NCBI GenBank assembly: GCA_030637965.1
Contig: DAOWFO010000015.1
Location: 1-13,843, forward strand
DNA from: Thermoplasmata archaeon
Lineage (GTDB): Archaea > Thermoplasmatota > E2 > DHVEG-1
DNA: 13,843 bases
Reading direction: 5' to 3'
Part shown: piece after piece, positions 6,838 through 13,760 of the stretch
Layout: each line of letters starts with the position of its first letter
How positions within the stretch are numbered: position 1 is the first letter of the stretch
The notes under the pieces: generated by a model
Database searches by the model: none
What the model was told of the DNA's origin: nothing
What the model saw: only the letters and a program-made list of their open reading frames with translations
Program-made: the position numbers and the translations under genes

Positions 6838-7761
6838 ATGAAAAAGACATGTAGTAAATGTAACAAACCCGCTGTAACATTCATTAGATACAATGGTACA
6901 CATCTCTGTAAAGATCATTTTATCCATTATTTTGAAAAAAGAGTTAAAAAGGATATAAAAAAACAAGGAAAGACAGAAAACAATAGTAAAATTGGTGTAG
7001 CTATTTCTGGGGGTAAGGATAGCTTAGTTGCACTTCACATTGTTAATGATATTTTCTTAAGAAGAAGGGAAATCGATATAATTGCAATTACAGTTGATGA
7101 AGGAATAAAAGGTTATAGGGATGAAAGTATAAAAATAGCTGTTAAGAACTGTATAAAACTTGGTGTAGAACACCATATTACATCTTTTAGAGATATGATC
7201 GGAAAAACAATGGATGAAATTGTCTTAAGAAATGATGAAAACCTTGGGGAATGTAGCTATTGTGGAGTTTTTAGACGTTTATGTTTGAACAATAAATCAA
7301 AGGAACTGGGCATAATAAAGCTAATTACAGGGCATAATTTAGATGATATGTCTCAGTCCATTTTAATGAATTTTGCTAATGGAGATATAAAAAAATTAGC
7401 TAGGTTGGGGCCTCATATGAAAGTTCAACCTGGTCTTGTTCCCCGTTTATTACCCTTAAGACTCATTCCAGAAAAGGAAAATGCATTATATGCCATTCTA
7501 AAAAACATTGAATATCATCATGACGAATGCCCATATTCCATTAATGCATATCGTGGAATTTTTAGAGACATTATTGACGATCTTGAATATAAAAATCCAG
7601 GTACCAGACATAGTATTTTGAATAGTTATAATGAAATTAAAGATATATTGTTAAATAAATATCCCCCCATAGAATTAAACAAATGCAAAAAATGTAGTGA
7701 ACCCACCTCTCAAGAGATATGTAAAGCTTGTATATTTAAAGAAAAAATTTTATATTCCTGA
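6838..7761 (+). CDS. ncsA: tRNA 2-thiolation enzyme, NcsA/TtuA (Ncs6) family
   Basis: A 307-aa adenylating tRNA thiolase of the TtuA/Ncs6/NcsA family, which activates a uridine (position 34, or 54 in thermophiles) and replaces its C2 oxygen with sulfur delivered by a ubiquitin-like carrier. All hallmarks are present: an N-terminal zinc site Cys5-Cys8-Cys24-His27; the PP-loop SGGKDS (57-62) for ATP pyrophosphate; the three Fe-S cluster ligands Cys139 and Cys142 (ECSYCG) and Cys231 (DECPYS); GHNLDD (165-170); and a C-terminal zinc site Cys283-Cys286-Cys295-Cys298. Length is normal for the family. Sequence alone does not separate the U34 enzyme (NcsA) from the U54 enzyme (TtuA), so the symbol is tentative. 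A T6 tract (7764-7769) just after the stop could terminate some transcripts before radB, 56 nt downstream. Confidence 0.9.
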   Translation: MKKTCSKCNKPAVTFIRYNGTHLCKDHFIHYFEKRVKKDIKKQGKTENNSKIGVAISGGKDSLVALHIVNDIFLRRREIDIIAITVDEGIKGYRDESIKIAVKNCIKLGVEHHITSFRDMIGKTMDEIVLRNDENLGECSYCGVFRRLCLNNKSKELGIIKLITGHNLDDMSQSILMNFANGDIKKLARLGPHMKVQPGLVPRLLPLRLIPEKENALYAILKNIEYHHDECPYSINAYRGIFRDIIDDLEYKNPGTRHSILNSYNEIKDILLNKYPPIELNKCKKCSEPTSQEICKACIFKEKILYS

Positions 7762-7817
7762 CCTTTTTTAATATATTAAAAACATTTTTATTCTTAATCT
7801 AACTGACTGTCTTTGAG

Positions 7818-8471
7818 ATGACGCGTTTACAGTTAAAATGCAATCCCCTTGATGATCTTCTAGGTGGAGGTATTGAATGCAAGACGATTACCAAGATATA
7901 TGGTGAAACAGGAAGTGGAAAAACAAATTTATGTCTCCAAGCTTCTAGAGAATGCGCTAACAATGAAAAAAAGGTTGCATACATTGATAGTGAGGGGGTA
8001 TCATTAGAACGGTTAAATCAAATGTGTAAAAATTATAACTATGAAAAAATTCTTAAAAATATTTTATTTTATAATCCATCGTCACTTGAAGATCAAGAAA
8101 AAATGGTTAGAAACGCCGTTAATATAAAGGATCTTGGACTCATAATAGTAGATACAATTAATCTATTTTATCGAATTAATCTAGATGGGAATAAAGAAGG
8201 CGCAATGCGTTCTTTTACAAGACAAGTGGCAAAGCTACAAATATCTGCAAGAGAAAAGAATTTTCATGTGATTGTAGTTGAACAAGTATATACTGATAAA
8301 AATGGAGATATAAAACCTTTTACAAATAGAGACACTGAGCATATGATAAAAACTATTGTTAGATTAGAAAAGACGGGTGTTGGAGAAAGGCGAGCAATAA
8401 TCATTAAACATCGATCTCAACCTGAGGAAAAACATACAATTTTTAAAATAACTGCTATTGGCTTGGAATAA
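7818..8471 (+). CDS. radB: DNA repair and recombination protein RadB
   Basis: A 217-aa RecA-fold ATPase, the short archaeal RadA paralogue that lacks the N-terminal helix-hairpin-helix domain and is thought to assist RadA in homologous recombination. Walker A is GETGSGKT (29-36), Walker B is LGLIIVDT (106-113), and the opening LDDLLGGGIE (11-20) is the standard start of the RadA/RadB core. Length matches RadB. KaiC-like ATPases have a similar core but are usually longer, or lack the direct start on the LDxLLGGGI motif. It begins at ATG 7818 without a Shine-Dalgarno sequence; AT-rich TATA candidates at 7769-7790 may give it its own promoter. The radical SAM gene starts 4 nt after its stop, so those two are cotranscribed. 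Confidence 0.9.
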   Translation: MTRLQLKCNPLDDLLGGGIECKTITKIYGETGSGKTNLCLQASRECANNEKKVAYIDSEGVSLERLNQMCKNYNYEKILKNILFYNPSSLEDQEKMVRNAVNIKDLGLIIVDTINLFYRINLDGNKEGAMRSFTRQVAKLQISAREKNFHVIVVEQVYTDKNGDIKPFTNRDTEHMIKTIVRLEKTGVGERRAIIIKHRSQPEEKHTIFKITAIGLE

Positions 8472-8475
8472 AAAC

Positions 8476-9594
8476 ATGAGAGAAATTATACAATGGTTCA
8501 ATCAAAGTACTTATATCCCTCCACTATCACCAGCTTGTGAAATGTGCGCACAAGGTTCAAAATTAGTATTATTAATCACGGGTGTTTGCCCTTCAAAATG
8601 TTTCTATTGCCCTTTAAGTTTTGAAAAAGGTGGAAATGATTGCATTTTTGCAGATGAATGGAAATTAGATGATGAAAACGATATTGAAAAATTAATTTGT
8701 GAAGCCAAGTACATTAATGCAAATGGTGCAGGCATTACTGGCGGAGACCCTCTTATAGTCTGGAAAAGAACTAAAAAATATATCACCCTACTAAAAGATA
8801 CTTTTGGATCAGATTTTCATATTCATTTGTATACTTCCGGTGTCAAAAATGGAGAATATATAATTGATCTAGTTTCTGCAGGTCTTGATGAAATACGATT
8901 CCATCCAATACCGAAACATTGGAATCATATGGACAAGAGTCCAATATTTACTGTAATAAAAAAGGCACTTAGAACTGATACAGACATTGCTATTGAGATT
9001 CCTGTAATTCCAAAAATGAATAAAGAGATACTTTCTCTATTAGAATGGGCAAATAACTTAGGAATTAAATGGGTAAATTTAAATGAACTTGAATATTCTG
9101 AACGAAACTCTAACAGTCTTAATAGTAAGGGTTATACATTAAAAGAAGATATTTCAGCCGCGGTAAAGTGGAGTCAGGAATCGGCATATGAGATTCTTAA
9201 AATATCTGCTGAACGGGGATTTGACATAGGCATTCATTACTGCTCATGCTCTTTTAAAGATGGAATTCAATTAGCTAATAGAATCAAGAGAAGAGCGAAA
9301 AGTATCGCAAAAAATTATGAAATTATAACCCCCGAAGGAACATTGCTTAAAGGTGTTATTTATTCAAAAGAAAAGAATTCTTTAATTATGCTTAGTGAAT
9401 CATTAAAACATGAACATAACTTATCTGATAAACAGATTTTTCTTAATATAAAAAAAGAACGTATTGAAATGGAAATACTATTATTAAATAAAATAGCACC
9501 TATTCTAACCAAACTTGGAATGCAATGTTATATGATAGAGGAATATCCAACTGCTGATGAACTAGAAGTTGAAAGAATTCCTCTACCAATTTGA
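8476..9594 (+). CDS. Uncharacterised archaeal radical SAM enzyme (COG2108 type)
   Basis: A 372-aa radical SAM protein. The [4Fe-4S]-SAM motif CPSKCFYC gives Cys38, Cys42 and Cys45; TGGDP (88-92) is the SAM-binding GGE-type motif. An extra pair, Cys21-x2-Cys24, lies in front of the radical SAM core, and HYCSC (Cys256, Cys258) behind it; these could bind a second cluster or zinc. The pattern 'CxxCxxG-K-VLxITGxCxxxCFYCP' is one I associate with the archaeal family COG2108, related to pyruvate formate-lyase activating enzyme, for which I know no established substrate. The C-terminal 110 residues form a less conserved mixed region. The frame can be extended six codons to a TTG overlapping radB, but ATG 8476, four bases after the radB stop, is the better start. 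Coupling to radB is seen here; whether it means a shared role is unknown. Confidence 0.82.
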   Translation: MREIIQWFNQSTYIPPLSPACEMCAQGSKLVLLITGVCPSKCFYCPLSFEKGGNDCIFADEWKLDDENDIEKLICEAKYINANGAGITGGDPLIVWKRTKKYITLLKDTFGSDFHIHLYTSGVKNGEYIIDLVSAGLDEIRFHPIPKHWNHMDKSPIFTVIKKALRTDTDIAIEIPVIPKMNKEILSLLEWANNLGIKWVNLNELEYSERNSNSLNSKGYTLKEDISAAVKWSQESAYEILKISAERGFDIGIHYCSCSFKDGIQLANRIKRRAKSIAKNYEIITPEGTLLKGVIYSKEKNSLIMLSESLKHEHNLSDKQIFLNIKKERIEMEILLLNKIAPILTKLGMQCYMIEEYPTADELEVERIPLPI

Positions 9595-9626
9595 TTTAAA
9601 AAACAATACTCCTATCCTAAATTACT

Positions 9627-9645
9627 GAAAAAGGTTTTTATATAA
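9627..9645 (+). promoter_or_regulatory. Strong promoter of the ribosomal protein operon
   Basis: GAAAAAGG (BRE-like, 9627-9634) is followed by TTTTTATATAA (9635-9645), the best BRE/TATA match in the window. Transcription would start near 9667, leaving a leader of about 50 nt with a near-perfect Shine-Dalgarno sequence AGGAGGT (9702-9708), 10 nt before the L7Ae ATG. Confidence 0.7.
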
Positions 9646-9687
9646 CTCCCACATTCCACACTTTAAATTCCATAAGGGAAAATATCA

Positions 9688-9699
9688 ATGAAAGCTTAA
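9688..9699 (+). other. Three-codon mini-ORF in the L7Ae leader
   Basis: ATG AAA GCT TAA lies in the predicted leader, with AGGGA (9675-9679) 8 nt before it and the L7Ae Shine-Dalgarno sequence starting right after its stop. It may be chance in a short AT-rich leader, or a small translational control element. Confidence 0.25.
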
Positions 9700-9718
9700 A
9701 AAGGAGGTTAAAAAAAAT

Positions 9719-10084
9719 ATGGCAATATATGTAAAATTTCAGACACCAAAAGAAGTACAGGATTTAGCCTATGATCTTGTAGAAAAAGCTCGAGATAATG
9801 GTAAAATAAGTAAGGGAGCGAATGAAGCAACAAAACAAGTTGAAAGGGGACAGGCAAAGCTTGTTGTAATGGCTGAGGATGTTTCACCTGAAGAAGTTCT
9901 AGCTCATATGCCAATATTGTGCGAAGAGAAGAACATCCCATATTCATATGTTCCAAGTAAGTTAGAACTAGGTAGTTCTGCAGGGTTACTTGTTGGAACA
10001 GCTGCAGTTGCTATCGTTGATCCTGGAAAAAATAAATCAGGTATTGAAAATATTGTTAAAAAAATAGATGAACTGAAGAAGTAG
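9719..10084 (+). CDS. rpl7ae: Ribosomal protein L7Ae (eL8)
   Basis: A 121-aa, full-length L7Ae/L30e-family RNA-binding protein. It is part of the large ribosomal subunit and, in archaea, also binds kink-turns in box C/D and H/ACA guide RNAs and in RNase P. Seen: the RNA-binding GANEATK (33-39), AEDVSPEEVLAHMPILCEEK (53-72) and the C-terminal hydrophobic loop LGSSAGLLVGTAAVAI. First gene of the L7Ae-S28e-L24e operon, with a strong promoter and an excellent Shine-Dalgarno sequence. L7Ae is known to repress its own mRNA through a kink-turn in some archaea. The leader here has a short stem, TAAG (9673-9676) with CTTA (9695-9698), enclosing GGA and UGA stretches, which could be tested for that role but is not a textbook kink-turn. 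Confidence 0.96.
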   Translation: MAIYVKFQTPKEVQDLAYDLVEKARDNGKISKGANEATKQVERGQAKLVVMAEDVSPEEVLAHMPILCEEKNIPYSYVPSKLELGSSAGLLVGTAAVAIVDPGKNKSGIENIVKKIDELKK

Positions 10085-10094
10085 GGTTAAATAC

Positions 10095-10304
10095 ATGGTA
10101 GAAGGAACTCCTTGTGAAGTTGTTGAAATAATTCATCGAACTGGCATGGCTGGAGAAGCATATCAAGTAAAAGTAAGGGTTTTAGATGGTATGGATAAAG
10201 GAAAAATTATCACTAGAAACGTAATGGGCCCCATTCAACTTGGCGATGTCTTGATGCTTAGTGAAACTCAAAGAGAGGCAAAAAGAATCGGCGGACCACG
10301 TTAG
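10095..10304 (+). CDS. rps28e: 30S ribosomal protein S28e
   Basis: 69 aa, the normal size for this small-subunit OB-fold protein near the mRNA exit. The family signature is clear: EVVEIIHRTGMAGEAYQVKV, then GKIITRNVMGPIQLGDVLML, ending in the basic RIGGPR. It starts 10 nt after the L7Ae stop, with AGGG (10082-10085) as a modest ribosome binding site. The order L7Ae-S28e-L24e is conserved across archaea. Confidence 0.96.
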   Translation: MVEGTPCEVVEIIHRTGMAGEAYQVKVRVLDGMDKGKIITRNVMGPIQLGDVLMLSETQREAKRIGGPR

Positions 10305-10315
10305 AGGTATTAATC

Positions 10316-10498
10316 ATGGTCGAGAGAAGAACTTGTTCATTTTGTGGAAACGAAATAGAACCTGGTACTGGCAAGATATATGCAAAAAAAGATGGTACAG
10401 TACTACATTTCTGTAAGAATAAATGCCAAAAAAATATGTTGAAATTAAAGCGTATTCCTAGACGGGTTAGATGGAGCAAACATTACGCGAAAAAATAG
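10316..10498 (+). CDS. rpl24e: 50S ribosomal protein L24e
   Basis: 60 aa, a complete archaeal L24e. The zinc ribbon is visible as CSFCG (Cys7, Cys10) near the start and FCKNKC (Cys33, Cys37) in the middle, followed by the basic tail KRIPRRVRWSKHYAKK. It begins 11 nt after S28e with GAGGT (10304-10308) at 7-nt spacing. In many archaea ndk and infB follow; here a 225-bp spacer with an inverted repeat and then an unrelated gene follow instead. Confidence 0.96.
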   Translation: MVERRTCSFCGNEIEPGTGKIYAKKDGTVLHFCKNKCQKNMLKLKRIPRRVRWSKHYAKK

Positions 10499-10566
10499 TT
10501 ATAGATATTAATGTTTTAGTTAAACTCATTTGATAATTATTACGCTAGCTGTTTTTGATTATTCTT

Positions 10567-10622
10567 GGTTTCTATGAAATTTTCAATCTTTTCAATTATA
10601 TTATAAGAAATTTCGAGAAACC
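10567..10622. repeat. Imperfect inverted repeat downstream of rpl24e
   Basis: The left arm GGTTTCTATGAAATTT (10567-10582) and the right arm AAATTTCGAGAAACC (10608-10622) pair over two 7-bp blocks separated by a small internal loop, around a 25-nt AT-rich apical loop. It lies 69 nt after the L24e stop and before the next promoter. It could be a 3' structure or processing signal of the ribosomal operon mRNA, a DNA-binding site, or a remnant of a small insertion. Its arms are more GC-containing and more complementary than the surrounding spacer. Confidence 0.5.
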
Positions 10623-10654
10623 TTAATAATGGGATGTAATCTTTATTATTTATA

Positions 10655-10669
10655 AAATATTTATATAAC
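10655..10669 (+). promoter_or_regulatory. Probable promoter of the adenosine-specific kinase family gene
   Basis: AAAATATTTATATAA contains a good TATA box (TTTATATA) centred near 10664. Transcription would start near 10690, leaving a leader of about 35 nt that includes the Shine-Dalgarno sequence GGAGGT (10712-10717), 6 nt before the ATG at 10724. Confidence 0.55.
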
Positions 10670-10723
10670 ACTTTTCTATTTGTTGTAAAAAAATATAAGC
10701 TTCTAAATAATGGAGGTATTAAT

Positions 10724-11227
10724 ATGGAAGATATTGATTTAAAAATTGTGGAAATTGAGAAACCAAAGGATATGAATTTCATATTAGGACATACACATTT
10801 CATCAAATCTGTTGAGGATCTCTATGAGGCAATGGTGAATTCTGTTCCAAATGTAAAATTTGGTATAGCTTTTTGCGAGGCAAGTGGAGCGTGCAAAGTA
10901 AGAAGCATTGGAAATAATGATGACCTGAAAAAACTTGCTGAAAAAAATGCTTTAAATATTGGAGCAGGGCATTCGTTCATTATTTTTATGGAGGAATGTT
11001 TTCCACTACACGTTTTAAATAAATTAAAAAATGTTCAAGAAGTTTGCACAATTTACTGTGCAACAGCAAATCCAACAAAAGTAGTCATAGCAGAATCAAA
11101 AATTGGTGATAATAAAGGTAGAGGAATACTTGGCATTATAGACGGATATATGCCAACGGGAATAGAAAATAAGGATGATATTTTATGGAGAAAAAAATTC
11201 CTAAGAGATATTGGATATAAACTATGA
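10724..11227 (+). CDS. Adenosine-specific kinase family protein (DUF355)
   Basis: 167 aa, close to the usual 160-165 aa of this compact archaeal/bacterial family. Conserved blocks run in order: ILGHTHFIKSVEDLYEA (20-36), VKFGIAFCEASGA (45-57), the gap region VRSIGNND, NIGAGHSFIIFM (79-90), FPLHVLNKLKNVQEVCTIYC (93-112), ATANPTKVVIAES (113-125), and GRGILGIIDGYMPTGIE (131-147). A Pyrobaculum member has a known structure and the family is annotated as adenosine-specific kinase, but its physiological role is poorly settled. The protein is soluble, with no signal peptide. It stands alone behind its own promoter. A perfect 8-bp inverted repeat 26 nt after the stop may end the transcript. Family identity is sure; the enzyme activity is carried over from the family name. 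Confidence 0.9.
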   Translation: MEDIDLKIVEIEKPKDMNFILGHTHFIKSVEDLYEAMVNSVPNVKFGIAFCEASGACKVRSIGNNDDLKKLAEKNALNIGAGHSFIIFMEECFPLHVLNKLKNVQEVCTIYCATANPTKVVIAESKIGDNKGRGILGIIDGYMPTGIENKDDILWRKKFLRDIGYKL

Positions 11228-11253
11228 AATATTATAGTTAAAATGGTAAAAAA

Positions 11254-11284
11254 TATTGATACATAATATTAATTTATATCAATA
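11254..11284 (+). terminator. Inverted repeat after the kinase family gene, possible 3' end structure
   Basis: TATTGATA (11254-11261) and TATCAATA (11277-11284) are perfect 8-bp arms around a 15-nt AT-rich loop, in the spacer between the kinase family gene and the converging methyltransferase. The position fits a terminator or an mRNA 3' stabiliser for either gene, though the stem is AT-rich and weak. Confidence 0.35.
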
Positions 11285-11388
11285 AATTTGAAAATACTGA
11301 ATTTTATTTCATCAATAGCGTTCTATTCCATACTTTCAATAACAATAAACTTTAAAAATTCCTTCCAAACTAAATATTTGTTACAATT

Positions 11389-12031
11389 TTAAAAACCATA
11401 TTTTCCCACTAATGGAACAAAGGCACATCCACCAAGATCTTTTTTTATAAGTAAACCCCCTTTTTTTTTCTAATAATTTAAGAATGCACATAATCCGACC
11501 TACAGGAACCATCAGTTTTCCTGGATCGTTTAATTGATCAATAAGTGGGGAGGGCATCTTGGGAGCTGCACAGGTTACATAAATACGTTTATAAGGTGCA
11601 TATATTTGGAGTCCTTCTGAACCATCACCAATTATTATCGTAACATTTCTTATTCCTGCATTTTTTAGATTTTCCTTTGCCTTTTTTGCAAGTGAAGAAA
11701 ATCTTTCTACTGAATATACATGACCTTTTTTTCCAACAAGTTTAGAAACAATAGCTGCATGATAACCCAAACCTGTACCAATCTCTAAGATTTTTTGCCC
11801 TTTTTTAATATCTAAAGATTCACACATTATTGCTACCATATGTGGTGCAGATATCGTTTGACCATTTCCGATTTCAAGAGGAGTATCAACATATGCATAG
11901 TCTTTCATTTTTTTTGGTACAAATTCTTCTCTCGGGACTTCTAAAAAGGCTTTTTTTACTTCATCTATATTTATACGGCCTTCTTGTCTCAATTTTTCTA
12001 CCAAATTGTTCCTTTTAACATTATATATCAT
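11389..12031 (-). pseudogene. pcm: Protein-L-isoaspartate O-methyltransferase, with a C-terminal frameshift
   Basis: SAM-dependent repair enzyme that methylates isoaspartyl residues in aged proteins. From ATG 12031 the family blocks are intact: KAFLEVPREEFVP, YAYVDTPLEIGNGQTISAPHMVAIMCE, the SAM site LEIGTGLGYHAA, VYSVER, IIGDGSEG and KLMVPVGR. After LLEKK the reading frame hits A9G5 on the coding strand (11469-11456) and continues out of frame to a stop at 11381. Moving one base restores the expected end, KKDLGGCAFVPLVGKYGF with a stop at 11389-11391, for 213 aa in total. So either the sequence has one extra base in the run, the gene is freshly broken, or slippage at A9 lets full-length protein be made. 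ATG 12031 is preferred over ATG 12094: relatives start there, and a TATA box lies about 20-25 nt upstream (leaderless). Confidence 0.85.
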
Positions 12032-12046
12032 AGTTTTAATAAACCT

Positions 12047-12055
12047 TAATATAAA
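12047..12055 (-). promoter_or_regulatory. Probable pcm TATA box
   Basis: On the minus strand TTTATATTA is centred about 20 nt before the ATG at 12031, with no Shine-Dalgarno sequence between. This suits a leaderless message and argues against the upstream ATG at 12094. Confidence 0.45.
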
Positions 12056-12106
12056 TAAGTATATAACTTTTAAACCATTATTAACAGCTGACATAAGGGT
12101 TATATT

Positions 12107-12115
12107 TTTTATATG
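12107..12115 (+). promoter_or_regulatory. Probable arcC TATA box
   Basis: TTTTATATG is centred about 28 nt before ATG 12140, in the divergent spacer shared with pcm. The spacing fits a leaderless transcript from the second ATG and would place the first ATG (12113) inside the box. Confidence 0.45.
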
Positions 12116-12139
12116 ATAATTTGTTTCACCCTAATTGTT

Positions 12140-13087
12140 ATGAAGAAAAAAGCGATAGTTGCAATTGGTGGGAATGCTTTAATTAAGGAAGGGCAAAATG
12201 GAAATATTTACGACCAATTTGATAATACTAGAGAATTTTCAAAATCTATTGCAAAAATGATAAGAGATGGTTGGAAAATTGTAATAACTCATGGAAATGG
12301 CCCTCAGGTAGGTGCAATATTGCTTCAAAATAATATTGCCAGAAAAGTGACACCACCAATGCCTCTTGGAATATGTGTTGCTGAAAGTGAAGGACTTATT
12401 GGATATATGATCCAACAATGTCTTTCAAATCGTCTTAAAAAGTTAGATATTGAAAAACCAGTTGTAACATTGATAACTCAAGTTTTAGTTGATAAAAATG
12501 ATCCTTCTCTAAAGGATCCCACAAAACCTATTGGTCCTTTTTACAAAGAAGAAGACGATGCTATGGATCTTCTTAAGAATGGATATCAGATTACACATCA
12601 ACCAAAAGGTTGGAGAATTGTTGTTCCATCCCCAGATCCAAAATTTATTGTTGAGGGAGATGTAATAAAAAAATTGTTAAATGATGATATAGTTGTAATA
12701 GCATCTGGAGGAGGAGGTATGCCTGTTTTTGAAAAGAAGGGCTGGGGATTAAATGGTATTGAAGCAGTTATTGACAAGGATCTTGCTTCTGAAAGGTTAG
12801 CAGAATCTATAGGGGCAGACCTACTTATGATTTTAACAAATGTGGACAAGGTATATCTCAACTACAATACTCCAAACCAAGAAGCATTGGATAGGATATC
12901 CTTGAATGATATAAAAAAAATTTATAGTCAAGGACATTTTCCACCTGGCAACATGGGTCCAAAAATTTTAGCAGCCATAAGATTTTTAGAACAAGGTCAT
13001 AGTGGAAAAAAAGTTATAATTTCAAATGTTGAAAAAGGATGGGAAGCTCTTCAAGGAAAAACTGGTACACATATCCAAAAAACATAA
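12140..13087 (+). CDS. arcC: Carbamate kinase
   Basis: 315 aa, normal family length. Catalyses the reversible transfer of phosphate between carbamoyl phosphate and ADP, giving ATP plus carbamate (ammonia and CO2); cytoplasmic. Amino acid kinase fold motifs in order: AIGGNAL (7-13), THGNGPQVGAI, VAESEGLIGYMIQQ, the carbamate-kinase-specific insertion with PTKPIGPFYKEE, PSPDP and IVEGDVIKKLL, ASGGGGMPV, DKDLASERLAE, LTNVDKVYLN, GNMGPKILAA and the terminal GKTGTHI. The frame opens nine codons earlier at ATG 12113 (MIICFTLIV), but that stretch is hydrophobic, is not found in the family, and overlaps the TATA box, so ATG 12140 is chosen. No arginine deiminase or ornithine carbamoyltransferase gene is beside it, so the pathway (arginine, agmatine or purine/allantoin catabolism) cannot be inferred here. 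Confidence 0.95.
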   Translation: MKKKAIVAIGGNALIKEGQNGNIYDQFDNTREFSKSIAKMIRDGWKIVITHGNGPQVGAILLQNNIARKVTPPMPLGICVAESEGLIGYMIQQCLSNRLKKLDIEKPVVTLITQVLVDKNDPSLKDPTKPIGPFYKEEDDAMDLLKNGYQITHQPKGWRIVVPSPDPKFIVEGDVIKKLLNDDIVVIASGGGGMPVFEKKGWGLNGIEAVIDKDLASERLAESIGADLLMILTNVDKVYLNYNTPNQEALDRISLNDIKKIYSQGHFPPGNMGPKILAAIRFLEQGHSGKKVIISNVEKGWEALQGKTGTHIQKT

Positions 13088-13286
13088 AATAATTTTTTAT
13101 ATCTATCAGAGTAATCATATTTTTAAATATTTAACCTGTTAATGTTAAAAAAATTTAATTAAAATTTAATAACAATTACTATAATACTCTCCACTTCTAA
13201 CAAACCCAATAGACTGGCTGAGTCCCCTCTAACCTATACTTTTTTATTTTCTAATCAATTTCTTCCTTAAAATATTCAATTTCCAT

Positions 13287-13529
13287 TTATTTCTTTTTTT
13301 TTGCCCAATCTATATTCTTGTCTTGTTTTTTTACCTCTGGTATAATAGCCATTATTGTTGTAATAAATCCAATCACTATAGAGATATAAGATAATACCTT
13401 GATGAAGAAAATTAATAACTCTGTTATTGCATCGGAAGATAATATAGAGGGGAGTTCTAATGCTGTAATAAAAAGTATTAATCCCAATCCAATTTCACTT
13501 AATCCGTTTGTAAGTTGTTTTCTATCCAT
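13287..13529 (-). CDS. Small two-helix membrane protein, unknown family
   Basis: 80 aa from ATG 13529, preceded by the Shine-Dalgarno sequence GGAGG (13544-13540) at 10-nt spacing and by a good TATA box at 13596-13589. The Shine-Dalgarno position rules out the slightly upstream TTG at 13538. Two hydrophobic segments are visible, about residues 11-31 (GLGLILFITALELPSIL) and 37-63 (ELLIFFIKVLSYISIVIGFI...), with a short charged N-terminus and a basic C-terminal tail ending WAKKKK. That suggests a hairpin with both ends in the cytoplasm. I do not recognise a family, and no catalytic motif is seen. Promoter and ribosome binding site make it a credible expressed gene. Confidence 0.65.
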   Translation of the reverse strand: MDRKQLTNGLSEIGLGLILFITALELPSILSSDAITELLIFFIKVLSYISIVIGFITTIMAIIPEVKKQDKNIDWAKKKK

Positions 13530-13588
13530 ATTTTCCAATCCTCCAACAATCTATGATAACAGAACATATTTTTATTTAATAAACTATC

Positions 13589-13596
13589 TTATATAC
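13589..13596 (-). promoter_or_regulatory. TATA box of the small membrane protein gene
   Basis: On the minus strand GTATATAA follows an A-rich BRE-like stretch (GAAACAAATA). The predicted start is near 13567, giving a leader of about 38 nt that includes the GGAGG. Confidence 0.5.
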
Positions 13597-13724
13597 TATT
13601 TGTTTCTAAGCAATAAGGAATAAATATTTTAAATATATCATTTTTCTCTAATGAATAATAATAAAAATGGTTTTAAATTATTTATCTTTTAATTATTTCG
13701 TATTTGGTATGTATAAACAGTGTT

Positions 13725-13732
13725 TTTATTAA
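13725..13732 (+). promoter_or_regulatory. Probable TATA box of the DRG GTPase gene
   Basis: TTTATTAA is centred about 32 nt before ATG 13761. No Shine-Dalgarno sequence lies between, so the message is probably leaderless or has a leader of only a few bases. Confidence 0.35.
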
Positions 13733-13760
13733 ACCCTCCAACATATCGATTTTAAATAAT

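Noticed and set aside
10540..10806. Open frame on the minus strand across the spacer and the start of the kinase family gene.
   Set aside because: Its N-terminal part is antisense to the conserved kinase family gene, it has no ribosome binding site, and its composition is like translated spacer.
12095..12139. Alternative upstream starts: ATG 12113 for carbamate kinase and ATG 12094 for the methyltransferase.
   Set aside because: Both add hydrophobic, non-family residues and conflict with the TATA boxes that fit the downstream ATGs.
13195..13240. Small GACT/AGTC hairpin with flanking C-rich stretches, considered as a tRNA or sRNA remnant.
   Set aside because: There is no T-arm motif, no acceptor stem and no length match; a 4-bp stem is not significant.
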